Source: Treponema sp. (GTDB lineage Bacteria > Spirochaetota > Spirochaetia > Treponematales > Breznakiellaceae). Taken from it: a stretch of 46,136 bases of DNA. Positions 33,823 through 42,796 of this stretch are shown here, piece by piece. The notes beneath the pieces are model-generated. The model had not been told where the DNA came from. It saw only the letters and a list, made by a program, of their open reading frames with translations, and did not search any database. Where the stretch lies: positions 1 to 46,136 of the forward strand of contig JAISAE010000034.1 of assembly GCA_031266875.1 (NCBI GenBank), written 5' to 3'. Positions within the stretch are counted from its first letter, which is position 1. The number at the start of each line of letters is the position of its first letter. The position numbers and the translations under genes are program-made.

Positions 33823-34809
33823 TTAATGCTTTCGCGTTAAGCCGCCATGCTTTCGCTTTCTTTGACTTAACTTTCCACTTTTTCTGCTCGGTCTGGTGTT
33901 AAGAAAGATAGCTCCCAACACTGAGATAAGCAGACTCACGCCAGTAATGCCCACAAACGCCAAAGGAACTTCGCTGAAAGGAAGCGGCACATTCATACCG
34001 AAAAAACTGTAGATGAGCGTCGGAATCATCAGCACGATGGACACAATGGTCAGGCGCTTCATCACAATACTAAGGTTATTAGAGATAACACTGGCAAAGG
34101 CGTCCATAGTGCCAGAGAGGGTCGCGGAATAGATATTCGCCATCTCAATAGCCTGCTTGTTTTCAGTTACCACATCCTCAAGCAGGTCCTTTTCATCCTC
34201 CTTAAACCGAATAAGCGGCGACTTCTGGAGCTTCTCCAGCAGAAGTTCATTAGTCTTAATGCTCGTGGTAAAGTATACCAGCGACTTCTGGAGTGAAAGA
34301 AGCTGGATAAGCTCGTTGTTCTTGATGGACTTCTGGAGATCAAGCTCAATTCGGGTACTTCGGCGGTTGATGTCTTTGAGGAAGCGCAGAAAGGTAAAGG
34401 CGGAGCGTCCCAGCAGGTTAAGCACAAAGGCGCTTTTGTTGGCCAGCCTCACTCCCCGCACCTTACTCCGCGCAATATCGTCCAGCGCCTCGCTTGATTT
34501 CTGGCAGATGGTGATGATCTTATCGCCGAACAGCACGATTCCCAGAGGCAGAGTGAAGAACATCGGGTCAGCATCCACGTCATACACCGGTATCCGCACG
34601 ATAAAGGCGGTATACTCACCATCCTTCTCGGCGCGTGCCTGTTCGTCCGCGTCCATGATGTCAATCAGCAGCTCACGAGCAATGCCATATTCCCGTTCAA
34701 GCAGATCAATGTCCTTCTCGCTGACATTCCGCGCATCAATCCAGCAATCCTTGCTTACTTCTTTGGATTCGATAAGCACCCGCTTACCCTGAACATAAAT
34801 CGTCATCAT
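33823..34809 (-). CDS. corA: CorA-type magnesium/cobalt channel
   Basis: 328 residues. A large cytoplasmic N-terminal domain of alternating strands and helices is followed by two C-terminal membrane helices. The signature loop YSFFGMNVPLPF between them (GMN near residue 270) identifies the CorA family, a pentameric divalent-cation channel. The C-terminus is a basic tail (SRKSGKLSQRKRKHGG). ATG 34809 has GGAGG six bases upstream. Upstream lies the 35-kb repeat array, and a weak promoter-like ATGACT-N17-TATCAT can be seen in the 50 bases before the gene. The ABC-F gene follows on the same strand. Confidence 0.93.
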   Translation of the reverse strand: MMTIYVQGKRVLIESKEVSKDCWIDARNVSEKDIDLLEREYGIARELLIDIMDADEQARAEKDGEYTAFIVRIPVYDVDADPMFFTLPLGIVLFGDKIITICQKSSEALDDIARSKVRGVRLANKSAFVLNLLGRSAFTFLRFLKDINRRSTRIELDLQKSIKNNELIQLLSLQKSLVYFTTSIKTNELLLEKLQKSPLIRFKEDEKDLLEDVVTENKQAIEMANIYSATLSGTMDAFASVISNNLSIVMKRLTIVSIVLMIPTLIYSFFGMNVPLPFSEVPLAFVGITGVSLLISVLGAIFLNTRPSRKSGKLSQRKRKHGGLTRKH

Positions 34810-34917
34810 ACGCAGCCTCCTTGCCGGAATGATACACGAGTAACACGCAATAGTCATGCGCCATTGACTATCACCCTTTGCCGTGTCTGACCCCTTTTCA
34901 CCCCGCTCATTCCATTA

Positions 34918-36000
34918 TAGGCAGGAGCGGGCGATCGCTCTAAGCTAGAGCAGCCTCACGCTCTAAGCTAGGTCAGCCACTGCGATAAGCAGGAGCGGGA
35001 GACCGATCTAAGCTAGAGCAGCCACCTGCGATAAGCAGGAGCGGGAGACCGATCTAAGCTAGAGCAGCCGCCTGCGATAAGCTGGAGCAGCCGCCTGCGA
35101 TAAGCTAGAGCAGCCGACCATTATAAGCAGGAGCAGGCGACCGCTCTAAGCTGGAGCAGCTGCCTGCGATAAGCAGGAGCGGGCGACCGATCTAAGCTGG
35201 ATCAGCCGCCTGCGATAAGCAGGAGCAGCTTCCCGCTCTAAGCTAGGTCAGCCGCCTGCGATAAGCAGGAGTGGGCGACCACTATAAGCAGGAGTGGGCG
35301 ACCACTATAGGCAGGAGTGGTCAGCCACTATAGGTAGGAGTGGGCGACCACTATAGGCAGGAGTGGTCAGCCACTATAGGTAGGAGTGGGCGACCACTAT
35401 AGGCAGGAGTGGGCGACCACTATAGGCAGGAGTGGGCGACCACTATAAGCAGGAGTGGGCGACCACTATAGGCAGGAGTGGTCAGCCACTCTAAGCCTGA
35501 TCGGGCAACCGATCTAAGCCTGATCGGACGACCGATCCAAGCCTGATCGGACGACCGCTCTAAGCAGGAGCAGCCGACCGCTCTAAGCTAGAGCAGCCGC
35601 CTGCGATAAGCTAGAGCAGCCACCTGCGATAAGCAGGAGTGGGCGACCACTATAGGCAGGAGTGGGCGACCACTCTAAGCTAGAGCAGCCGCCTGCGATA
35701 AGCTAGAGCAGCCGCCTGCGATAAGCTAGAGCAGCCGACCACTATAGGCAGGAGTGGGCGACCACTATAGGCAGGAGTGGGCGACCACTATAGGCTGGAG
35801 TGGGCGACCACTATAGGCTGGAGTGGTCAGCCACTCTAAGCCTGATCGGGCAACCGATCTAAGCCTGATCGGACGACCGATCCAAGCCTGATCGGACGAC
35901 CGCGATAAGCAGGAGCAGCCGCCTGCGATAAGCAGGAGTGGGCGACCACTATAGGCAGGAGTGGGCGACCACTATAGGCTGGAGTGGGCGACCACTATAG
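34918..36000. repeat. 23-bp tandem dyad array, about 47 units, with co-varying arms
   Basis: No gene. About 47 units with a 23-bp period (47 x 23 = 1081; one unit is one base short). Each unit is a linker TARGCWRG, a left arm, a 4-base loop and a right arm complementary to the left. The arms differ between units but stay paired: GAGTGG/CCACT, GATCGG/CCGATC, GAGCGG/CGCTC, GCAG/CTGC. Loops are mainly GCGA, GCAA, ACGA, TCAG and CCGC; the first two are GNRA-type. A larger block (about 35,490-35,570) recurs at about 35,833-35,905. A small run just upstream contains GTGTCTGAC. Confidence 0.95.
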
Positions 36001-36205
36001 TTCTCTGCGGTTATCGAGACTCAGTGAGATTAGACAAAGACTGCTTGAGGCCGGAGGGAAAGCTCAGTGCGTTTTTATCAAGAACTCCGTGAGATTAAAC
36101 AGCGTATTAAGGACAAAATCTGTCAAGCCAGCGTCCGGCCCGCGTGAACGATTGCGGCGGCGCTTGCGGCAACGCGCTAAAATGTTGCCGCGCACCTGTC
36201 CGCGT
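36001..36205. other. Short gap after the array with a stem-loop
   Basis: No convincing gene. The perfect stem GCGGCAAC (36166-36173) / GTTGCCGC (36184-36191) has a 10-nt loop and lies just past the stop of the TPR gene on the minus strand. It has no U-tract, so it is more a 3'-end stabiliser than a clear terminator. The rest is unremarkable. Confidence 0.5.
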
Positions 36206-38254
36206 TCAGTGCAGGGCGCGAAGCAGGGCGCGAAGCTCAGGATCAGCGGCGGGCGCGGCTACGGCGGACGCGGCTGACTCCGACTGGTTTGGCTGGAACA
36301 GACGCTGTATCGGGTTGCGCGTGTCAGGATCAGCGGCTGGCGCGGCTGGCTCTGGTACTTGAAGGGCAAGCTCGTCGCCAGCGCTGATCCGGTCAAAGAA
36401 GCCCTTGCGCGTGATAGTTCCTGATGAGACTTCCTCATCAGCGGTGTTAATCACCAGGGTTCCTACCACCTCTTCCTGAGCATAAGAAAGGCCCAGACCT
36501 TCGCTGCTGCTGCTAATCGCGCCTTTTTTCACCACGTCGTAGACTGTTCCTGCTTTAACGCCGTCAAGACGGCCCTTGTCAATAAGACCAATTCCGGCGT
36601 GGTACTGGAGCAGTTCGGCACGGAAAGGCAGGGCCGCGACAAGCTGATCCACGATGCCCCGCGCCGCATTCCGCAGCCGATCCGAACCAGTGCGGTAGGC
36701 TGTGAATGTGGCTGCCGGCGCGCCGGTTCTACCTACAAAGAGTTCGCCGGTAACAGCAATGTCCCGCTCATTTTCCGCAACCGAGATAATGATGAAGTAA
36801 TCAGCGCCGGACTCGCGTGTGTTCCTGAACGCCTGTGAGTAGGAAACCGCACGCGGCTCAAGTTCCAAAGGACTGATATTCCGCTCGTGCAAAAGTATGT
36901 CCTTTATATAGGAAGAAGCGGTAACGCCGGCATCCACATGGTAAAAGCTCGACTGGGATACCACGGAAAACACCCCCAGCTTCCAGTGCGGCTCGGATAC
37001 ATCCACTGGGTCTACATTCCAGCGGCGGTAAAGCGCCTCTTCAAGCAGGTTATCGTAGGCTTCTACCGCGTCATTCAGGGAACGGTCGCCCAGCCCAAGT
37101 CCCTGCATGAAGCGCAGTTCCTCAAGGTAGCGAGCCGGATAACCCTGAATCCGCAGAAGATCGGCATATTCACGGCGGTCTGCGGCGTACGGATTGAGCC
37201 GCAGACCTCTGCGGTACTCAAACAGGGATTGCTCAATAAAGTTGCGGTTTTTGAAATCACGTGCGCGGTTAAAGTGCCAAGCAGCCCAGGCTATGCGCCG
37301 AGAGTCTTCAAGGCTGGTGTAGGCTATAAGCAGTTCCTCAAGCGTTGCCCTGATAAACTCATCATTTGGGTCAATGAGCGCGGCAGTTGAGAGAATCGTG
37401 ATGGCGTCTGCGTTCCGGCCAAGTCTTATGTAGGAAATGCCCTTGAGATACCACGCCCCAATGTCCTGACGGTTTGCGGCAATGGCTTCGTCAGCAAGGC
37501 GGCTCGCGTCCTCAAACTGGCCTGAGCGGTAACGGAGGCTGGCAAGCAGGGAGCGGGCTGGCGCATACTCAGGCCGGTAATGCAGGGCGCTTTCCGCGTA
37601 ATGGGTCGCGGAGCTCAAATTGCCGGAACGGGATTCAAGATAGGCCGCGTAGTAGTAAACGCGGTAATCGGTTGGATGCTGGGCAATGGCGCGTTCGATA
37701 TAGGTGCGGGCGCTTTCGGTTTCGCCCAGAGAACTCAGCACCAGTGCCAGAGACACAAGGAGCCGCCGGTCGTCAGGATAGCGGTGTACCGCATCCTGAT
37801 AACGCGCTACCGCATTTCCCGCGTGGCCGAGGGCGATGTCCAGTTCAGAGGCGGCAAATAACGCCTCACGGTTGTACGGCTCACGCGCCAGCACATCGTT
37901 AATCACCGACGAGGCAGTGTCGAGCTGTCCGAGGGCAATAAGGGTGAACGCCTCAAGGTTTGTCAGCGCAAGATTACCCCGCGACAGGGAACGCGCCTTC
38001 CGTACCCAGCTCAACGCCTCGTCAAACTCAGAAAGCTCATAGTAGCACTCGGCAAGAGCAGCGGTTGCCTCAGCGTGGGCGCTGTTAAGGCGCAGGCACT
38101 CAAGCAGGGATTCCACTGCCGAGTACCAGTCATCCTCGCTCATAAACACGCGCCCCTGCTCGTAGTAGGAACTTGCGTTGATATACGTCTGGGCATGAAT
38201 CGGCGAAGTCAGCAGGAAAGCGCAAAGTAATAAGGCTGTACAAAAAGTTTTCAT
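36206..38254 (-). CDS. Exported TPR-repeat protein
   Basis: 682 residues. A signal peptide (MKTFCTALLLCAFLLTSPIHA) is followed by about ten tetratricopeptide repeats (residues 25-350). A C-terminal region (about 400-620) holds a possible flexible-sheet domain, GIGLIDKGRLDGVKAGTVYDVVKKG, of the kind found in SH3-like or PilZ-like repeats. The tail is low-complexity, rich in Pro/Ala. It is probably a periplasmic scaffold. The start overlaps the CBS-domain gene (ATGA), so it is the last gene of the phoH operon. A TPR protein is found next to tlyC and ybeY in Treponema pallidum as well, as I recall. Partners unknown. Confidence 0.82.
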   Translation of the reverse strand: MKTFCTALLLCAFLLTSPIHAQTYINASSYYEQGRVFMSEDDWYSAVESLLECLRLNSAHAEATAALAECYYELSEFDEALSWVRKARSLSRGNLALTNLEAFTLIALGQLDTASSVINDVLAREPYNREALFAASELDIALGHAGNAVARYQDAVHRYPDDRRLLVSLALVLSSLGETESARTYIERAIAQHPTDYRVYYYAAYLESRSGNLSSATHYAESALHYRPEYAPARSLLASLRYRSGQFEDASRLADEAIAANRQDIGAWYLKGISYIRLGRNADAITILSTAALIDPNDEFIRATLEELLIAYTSLEDSRRIAWAAWHFNRARDFKNRNFIEQSLFEYRRGLRLNPYAADRREYADLLRIQGYPARYLEELRFMQGLGLGDRSLNDAVEAYDNLLEEALYRRWNVDPVDVSEPHWKLGVFSVVSQSSFYHVDAGVTASSYIKDILLHERNISPLELEPRAVSYSQAFRNTRESGADYFIIISVAENERDIAVTGELFVGRTGAPAATFTAYRTGSDRLRNAARGIVDQLVAALPFRAELLQYHAGIGLIDKGRLDGVKAGTVYDVVKKGAISSSSEGLGLSYAQEEVVGTLVINTADEEVSSGTITRKGFFDRISAGDELALQVPEPAAPAADPDTRNPIQRLFQPNQSESAASAVAAPAADPELRALLRALH

Positions 38255-39030
38255 TGGTCCCTCTCTGGAGTTTCTGATTTTAAGATAAGTTTAACCGTGT
38301 TAATCTTATGACCATCCATATCCTGAATGATAATATCATGTCCCTTGTACACGAGCTTCTCGTCTTTTACCGGAATCTTCCCGAACAGATCAAAAACGAA
38401 ACCACCCAGTGTATCAAAATCATCGGCAGGAAGCTCAATGCCAACCGCCTTAGCAAGAGCGTCAAGATTCATACGTGCGTCGCAAAGAAAGGTTCTCTCG
38501 CTCAACTTGAGTATCTTAGGCGTCTCGTTGTCAAACTCATCCTGAATGTCCCCGATGATCTCTTCCAGTATGTCTTCCATGCAGATAATGCCGGACACGC
38601 CGCCGTACTCATCAACCACCACCGCGATATGTACCCGCTTATGACGCAGTTCCTTGAGCAGGTCATAGATGCGCTTTGTTTCAGGAACAAAAAACGGCTT
38701 CCTGATGATCTTTCGCAGGTCGAATTCCGCGTCCTTGAGCAGATAACTTAGTACGTCTTTCACATAGAGAATCCCGATCACGTTATCAATCGTCTCCTCA
38801 TACACGGGAAAACGGGAATGACCGCTGTCAGCCATGCAGGTAAGCAGTTCGGCCTTGGACGCGCCGGCTTCCAGAAACACCGTGTCAATGCGGGGAACCA
38901 TAATCTCCTTGACTACGGTTTCGGGCAGGTCAAGCACGCCCTGAATCATTGTTTGCTGTTCGGTTTTCAGCGACTGAAATATCTTGCGGTGTAGTTCACC
39001 GTCTTTCTTGAAAATGGACTTTAAGTTCAT
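38251..39030 (-). CDS. CBS-domain protein (TlyC/CorC-like, without membrane domain)
   Basis: 259 residues. Two CBS motifs (about 40-165) sense nucleotides or metals, with VVKEIMVPRIDTVFLEA, GHSRFPVYEETIDNVIGILYVKDVL and VVVDEYGGVSGIICMEDILEEIIGDIQDE. They are followed by a CorC/HlyC C-terminal domain (LADAL-like, ADDFDTLGGFVFDLFG). There is no N-terminal membrane DUF21 region, so it resembles the short CorC/TlyC type linked to Mg/Co handling rather than a full-length transporter. The old name hemolysin should not be read as toxin activity. It overlaps both neighbours by four bases. Confidence 0.88.
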   Translation of the reverse strand: MNLKSIFKKDGELHRKIFQSLKTEQQTMIQGVLDLPETVVKEIMVPRIDTVFLEAGASKAELLTCMADSGHSRFPVYEETIDNVIGILYVKDVLSYLLKDAEFDLRKIIRKPFFVPETKRIYDLLKELRHKRVHIAVVVDEYGGVSGIICMEDILEEIIGDIQDEFDNETPKILKLSERTFLCDARMNLDALAKAVGIELPADDFDTLGGFVFDLFGKIPVKDEKLVYKGHDIIIQDMDGHKINTVKLILKSETPERDQ

Positions 39031-39482
39031 GGAATCACCTGCTCCCGGGCTAGCTCAGCCACGATAGTCTCCTGAAATTGCAACATCGGCTCGGTTTCCG
39101 CGTTACTCGCGTGATCAAAACCGTCTAAATGTAGAATACCATGAATCAAAAGCCGGCGTAACTCTTCATCTTCAGAAACCGCAAAATACTGCGCGTTTTC
39201 TTTAAGGGTTTCCAGCGATATAAGCAGGTCGCCTGGCAAGAACCGCGTTTCCCCGCCTTCGTCTATGCTTTCCCCAAGCGGAAAGGAAAGGATGTCCGTC
39301 GCCTCATCCTTACCCCGAAACCGCATGTTCAAGTCGTGGATACAGGCGTCATCGCAAAACACAAGCGAGAGGTCCCACTGGTCCCGTTTAAGATAAGCAA
39401 GCACTTTTTGTATAAAGACCTTGGCATTATCAGCCCATAAAGGAAGCTCAATTCCTTTGGCGCTGATTTCAACACGGTTCAT
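39027..39482 (-). CDS. ybeY: rRNA maturation endoribonuclease YbeY
   Basis: 151 residues. The zinc-binding motif HGILHLDGFDH (about 114-124; HxxxHxxGxDH) is complete. The first half has the RFRGKDEATDILSFPLGE signature. It acts in 16S rRNA 3'-end processing and ribosome quality control. It starts 12 bases after the HD protein, overlaps the CBS-domain gene by four bases, and is part of the phoH cluster, an arrangement widely conserved in bacteria. Confidence 0.94.
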   Translation of the reverse strand: MNRVEISAKGIELPLWADNAKVFIQKVLAYLKRDQWDLSLVFCDDACIHDLNMRFRGKDEATDILSFPLGESIDEGGETRFLPGDLLISLETLKENAQYFAVSEDEELRRLLIHGILHLDGFDHASNAETEPMLQFQETIVAELAREQVIP

Positions 39483-39494
39483 TGTATAGCCTCT

Positions 39495-41705
39495 TTAAGC
39501 ACTGATCCCTGCCGCCGGTTCTTTGGGCGGCAGTTTGGGATACTCAATGCGGGAATGGTAGTGGGCGGCAAGCGAGCGAACAAAGGCTTTCTTGATGATT
39601 TCAAGGTCACGAAAGGTGAGTTCCGATTCGGCAAGCTGGCCATGCTCAATCTTGCTGGTGATGAGTTCTTGAATGAACTTCTCGATCTTTGCGGCGGTCG
39701 GCTTTTCAAGGCTCCGGCATGCGGCCTCTGACACATCGGCCAGCATCACCACTGCTGATTCACGGGAACGCGGGGGGCTGCCCGGGTAGGAAAAATCTCC
39801 CACGCTTACCTGCGGGTCTTGTTTCAACGCCTCGTTATAGAACCATGTGATCACTGAATTCCCGTGATGTTCGGCGATGATATCAATGACCGCACGGGGA
39901 AGCCCTAGTGCGTGGGCCTTTTCCACGCCCAGCTTCACATGACTGCGAATCACGGTAGCTGAAAGGCGGGGCGGAAGTTCATTGTGCTTGTTATAGGTAG
40001 TCTGGTTTTCTACAAAATACTCTGGCTGCTCCATCTTCCCAATGTCGTGATAGTAAGCCCCGACCCTCGCCAGCAGAGGATTGGCCCCGATTTCACGACA
40101 GGCACTTTCAGCAAGGTTCGCCACTGTGAGCGCATGAGTATAGGTGCCGGGGGCTATGGTGAACAGTTTTTTGAGCGTAGGGGAGTTAAGGTCGGCAAGC
40201 TCTATCAGCCTGAACGTTGTTACCGCGTCAAGCGCGTGTTCCAACGGCGGCAGTAACCCCAGCACGAGCATACCTGACGCGACGCCGTTAAAGGCTGCCC
40301 AGAACAGCACGATTGGATACCACGAAAGCGCGGATCGCTGGATAAGCAGGATGGCAATCGTGGCCACCGCGTGGGCAGCGGCGATGATGAGGCCGGCCCG
40401 CACCAGGTCCATGCGTTTCTCGGCATTCCTTAAGAGGTATGAGGCGACAATCCCCGACACCAGCGCGAAGAAGTATGACCAGACGTCAAACGAGTCGGAG
40501 AGAAACGCGCTCAATGGCAGGGCAAAGGCCATAAGCAATGCAAGCGGCGCATCAATGAGAATCGCCGGTAACATAACTACCAGCGCAGTTGGTAGAATAA
40601 TGGATACCGGAAAATACTCTGCGTTAAAAGAAAAATTTTTCACAAGCGTAGCGCCGATCAGGTACAAGGCTGAAAGTATGGCAAGCAGATAGATTTCTTC
40701 GTTACTCAGGGCGTGGCCAGTCAGTTTCACCGTTCCAAGGAAGATGAACAGCACATAGAGGAGCAGGAGGATCATGGTCTGCCCCACGATTGTACGGAGG
40801 TCTTTGCCTGAGATGGCTGATTTCAGGGCTTCTAGTTCTACCATAGCTTCCGCGCTGATAATAAAACCACGTTTGATGATCCGCGTTCCCGGCTCAATGT
40901 ACTTCACCACCGGCTCAACCTGAATGTTTGCCTCAGTGAGCCGCTGTTCAGTGTCAGCCTCAGAGAAAACCACGTTTGCTTTAATAAACGGAAACAGCAA
41001 GTCCCACGCAATCACCTTGAACGACGAGGGCGCATCAGACGCGATGTAACGGTCTATAGCGTTGCTCAGGTTTGCCAGCGCAAGGATATGGGAAAAGGCG
41101 ATCCGCTCCCGTTCAGTACGATTCCCATAGTTGTGGAGCAGTTCAACCTGTTCTGTGCTGAATCGCTCAAAGGCAGCGCTTGGCAGCGCAAAGACGCCCG
41201 CATCAAGCACCTGTTTCAGCGTAGCCATGCCTGCGTCAAGGATTTGCAGACGTTCTGCATCATTGTACAGCATCGCAAGGATTTCATCGTGAAACTGCAT
41301 GGAGAAATTGGCGTCTATCTTGCTAAGATAGTCTCTGGTTGATATGCCAGTATCGAAGACAGCTTTTGAAAAGTCAACGAAGTTTTGGTAAGAGTTCAGG
41401 ACTTCCTCGTTTACCTCAAGGGAATACTTGAACACTGGCGGAATCTGTCGCAACGCAGCCTCACGATGGAGACGAGTCGCCTCTTCGTCAATATAAGAGA
41501 CGCGGTTCTCGGCAATCACATCCCGTTCCGCGACCCGTCCCTCCTCAAAGTCGCGGAAATCATCGGTTACCCCGTCCAAATACAGGCTGTTGATGATAAA
41601 AACAGTGGTAATAAGAAAGGCTAAGAGCGTTACAATGGAAGGCAGAAGACGGAATTTGGGCAATTGGGGGAGGGTAAGTTTATTCGGTTTTTTTTTGGTT
41701 GTCAT
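39495..41705 (-). CDS. PgpH-type 7TM HD phosphodiesterase
   Basis: 736 residues. An N-terminal helix (about 22-43) is followed by an extracytoplasmic 7TMR-HDED domain (about 50-290), about seven membrane helices (about 300-475), then a cytoplasmic HD domain (about 500-690). Its metal motif HDIGKMEQPEYF is near residue 551, with a later HHG (IAEHHGNSVITWFYNEA). In Listeria, PgpH of this plan degrades c-di-AMP. That activity is inferred here from family and from CdaA elsewhere in the window. The start lies 26 bases inside the phoH coding end. A run of nine A bases follows the third codon. No own ribosome site. Confidence 0.9.
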   Translation of the reverse strand: MTTKKKPNKLTLPQLPKFRLLPSIVTLLAFLITTVFIINSLYLDGVTDDFRDFEEGRVAERDVIAENRVSYIDEEATRLHREAALRQIPPVFKYSLEVNEEVLNSYQNFVDFSKAVFDTGISTRDYLSKIDANFSMQFHDEILAMLYNDAERLQILDAGMATLKQVLDAGVFALPSAAFERFSTEQVELLHNYGNRTERERIAFSHILALANLSNAIDRYIASDAPSSFKVIAWDLLFPFIKANVVFSEADTEQRLTEANIQVEPVVKYIEPGTRIIKRGFIISAEAMVELEALKSAISGKDLRTIVGQTMILLLLYVLFIFLGTVKLTGHALSNEEIYLLAILSALYLIGATLVKNFSFNAEYFPVSIILPTALVVMLPAILIDAPLALLMAFALPLSAFLSDSFDVWSYFFALVSGIVASYLLRNAEKRMDLVRAGLIIAAAHAVATIAILLIQRSALSWYPIVLFWAAFNGVASGMLVLGLLPPLEHALDAVTTFRLIELADLNSPTLKKLFTIAPGTYTHALTVANLAESACREIGANPLLARVGAYYHDIGKMEQPEYFVENQTTYNKHNELPPRLSATVIRSHVKLGVEKAHALGLPRAVIDIIAEHHGNSVITWFYNEALKQDPQVSVGDFSYPGSPPRSRESAVVMLADVSEAACRSLEKPTAAKIEKFIQELITSKIEHGQLAESELTFRDLEIIKKAFVRSLAAHYHSRIEYPKLPPKEPAAGISA

Positions 41706-42699
41706 AGGCTTGTATAATCTTTTTAATCAATGGGTTACGTACTACATCGCCAGTATGCAGGTAGGCAAAGTAGAGTCCTTCAACGTCTGAGAGAATCGAA
41801 ACAGCGTGCATAAGCCCTGAATCAACACGGCGTGGCAGGTCGATCTGGGTAATATCGCCAGTGATAATAGCCCGCGAACCTTCGCCAATGCGTGTGAGGA
41901 ACATCTTCATCTGTTCTTTGGTGGTGTTCTGCGCCTCATCAAGGATCACAACAGCGTCGTTGAGACTGCGTCCGCGCATATACGCAAGTGGCGCGATTTC
42001 GATAACATGGTTTTCTTCCATGCGCCGAATCACTTCAAAGGGTACAAGCGCCTCCATAGCGTCGTAGAGTGGCCGCAGGTATGGGTTAATCTTCTGGGCA
42101 AGGTCTCCGGGTAGGAAGCCCAGACTTTCACCTGCCTCAACCACCGGACGGGTTAGCACCAGTTTCCGCGCCTCTTTTGCCAGCACCAGACGCAGGGCCT
42201 CGGCCACGGCAAGAAAGGTTTTCCCCGTTCCCGCTGGCCCGACGCAGAAACTTATGTCGTGAGACCGCATTCCCAGCACATAGAGCGCCTGATTTCTGCC
42301 CCGCGGGTAGACGCGGACAAACCCATGCGGAATCTGAATCATAGCATCGCGGAATACATTAGCACTTGCCTCCTGAACCAGCGTAGCTTCCCGCGCCGAA
42401 GTATCAGAGGCAGTAACACTGGCATCGGCGATACTAGCTGCGCCAGCCAGCGTGCGGATGTATGCAGGGGAAGGCTGTTCCCCGTCCTGTACCACCGCAA
42501 TGAGCTTATCCATCACTGACTTGAAACGCTCCCGGCCATTGAGACCAGCGCCTTGTAAACGAATTTCATTCCCCCGCGCCGTGATACGTCCCCCTAAAGC
42601 GCCTTCGATAAGTTTCAGATTTCCATCATTCGCGCCACACACGCCAGAAAGCAGTTCATGCTTATCCAATACAATGGTTATACTATCATCCAATTCCAT
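41680..42699 (-). CDS. phoH: PhoH-family ATPase
   Basis: A 339-residue predicted ATPase/helicase-like protein. The P-loop FCVGPAGTGKTFLAV is near residue 152, Walker B VVILDEAQNTTKEQMKMFLTRIG near 249, and the family signature ITGDITQIDLPR near 278. It groups with ybeY in many bacteria, which suggests RNA or ribosome work; the reaction is not established. ATG 42699 (MELDDSITIVLDK) is chosen over an upstream ATG at 42747, which lies before the -35. There is no Shine-Dalgarno, and the -10 ends ten bases upstream. First gene of the phoH operon, divergent from ruvB. Confidence 0.92.
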   Translation of the reverse strand: MELDDSITIVLDKHELLSGVCGANDGNLKLIEGALGGRITARGNEIRLQGAGLNGRERFKSVMDKLIAVVQDGEQPSPAYIRTLAGAASIADASVTASDTSAREATLVQEASANVFRDAMIQIPHGFVRVYPRGRNQALYVLGMRSHDISFCVGPAGTGKTFLAVAEALRLVLAKEARKLVLTRPVVEAGESLGFLPGDLAQKINPYLRPLYDAMEALVPFEVIRRMEENHVIEIAPLAYMRGRSLNDAVVILDEAQNTTKEQMKMFLTRIGEGSRAIITGDITQIDLPRRVDSGLMHAVSILSDVEGLYFAYLHTGDVVRNPLIKKIIQAYDNQKKTE

Positions 42700-42709
42700 A
42701 TACGAAAAG

Positions 42710-42737
42710 TTTATAACTGGGTGAATAGCGTAGTCAA
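42710..42737 (-). promoter_or_regulatory. Promoter of the phoH operon, possibly near-leaderless
   Basis: Minus strand TTGACT (42737-42732), a 16-bp spacer, then TATAAA (42715-42710), ten bases before the ATG. An expected 5' leader of only a few bases, without a ribosome site. Confidence 0.6.
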
Positions 42738-42762
42738 GCAGACCCAAGAGAGTTCACAATGC

Positions 42763-42791
42763 TTGAGATGATATAAGGCACAGGCTATGAT
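42763..42791 (+). promoter_or_regulatory. Promoter of ruvB-queA, possibly leaderless
   Basis: TTGAGA (42763-42768), a 17-bp spacer, then TATGAT (42786-42791), with only five bases before ATG 42797. A start six or seven bases after the -10 falls on the ATG itself. Confidence 0.6.
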
Positions 42792-42796
42792 AAGCC

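Noticed and set aside
35984-36277. Plus-strand frame of 97 codons at the end of the 35-kb array
   Set aside because: It starts in the repeat, overlaps the end of the minus-strand TPR gene, and matches no family.
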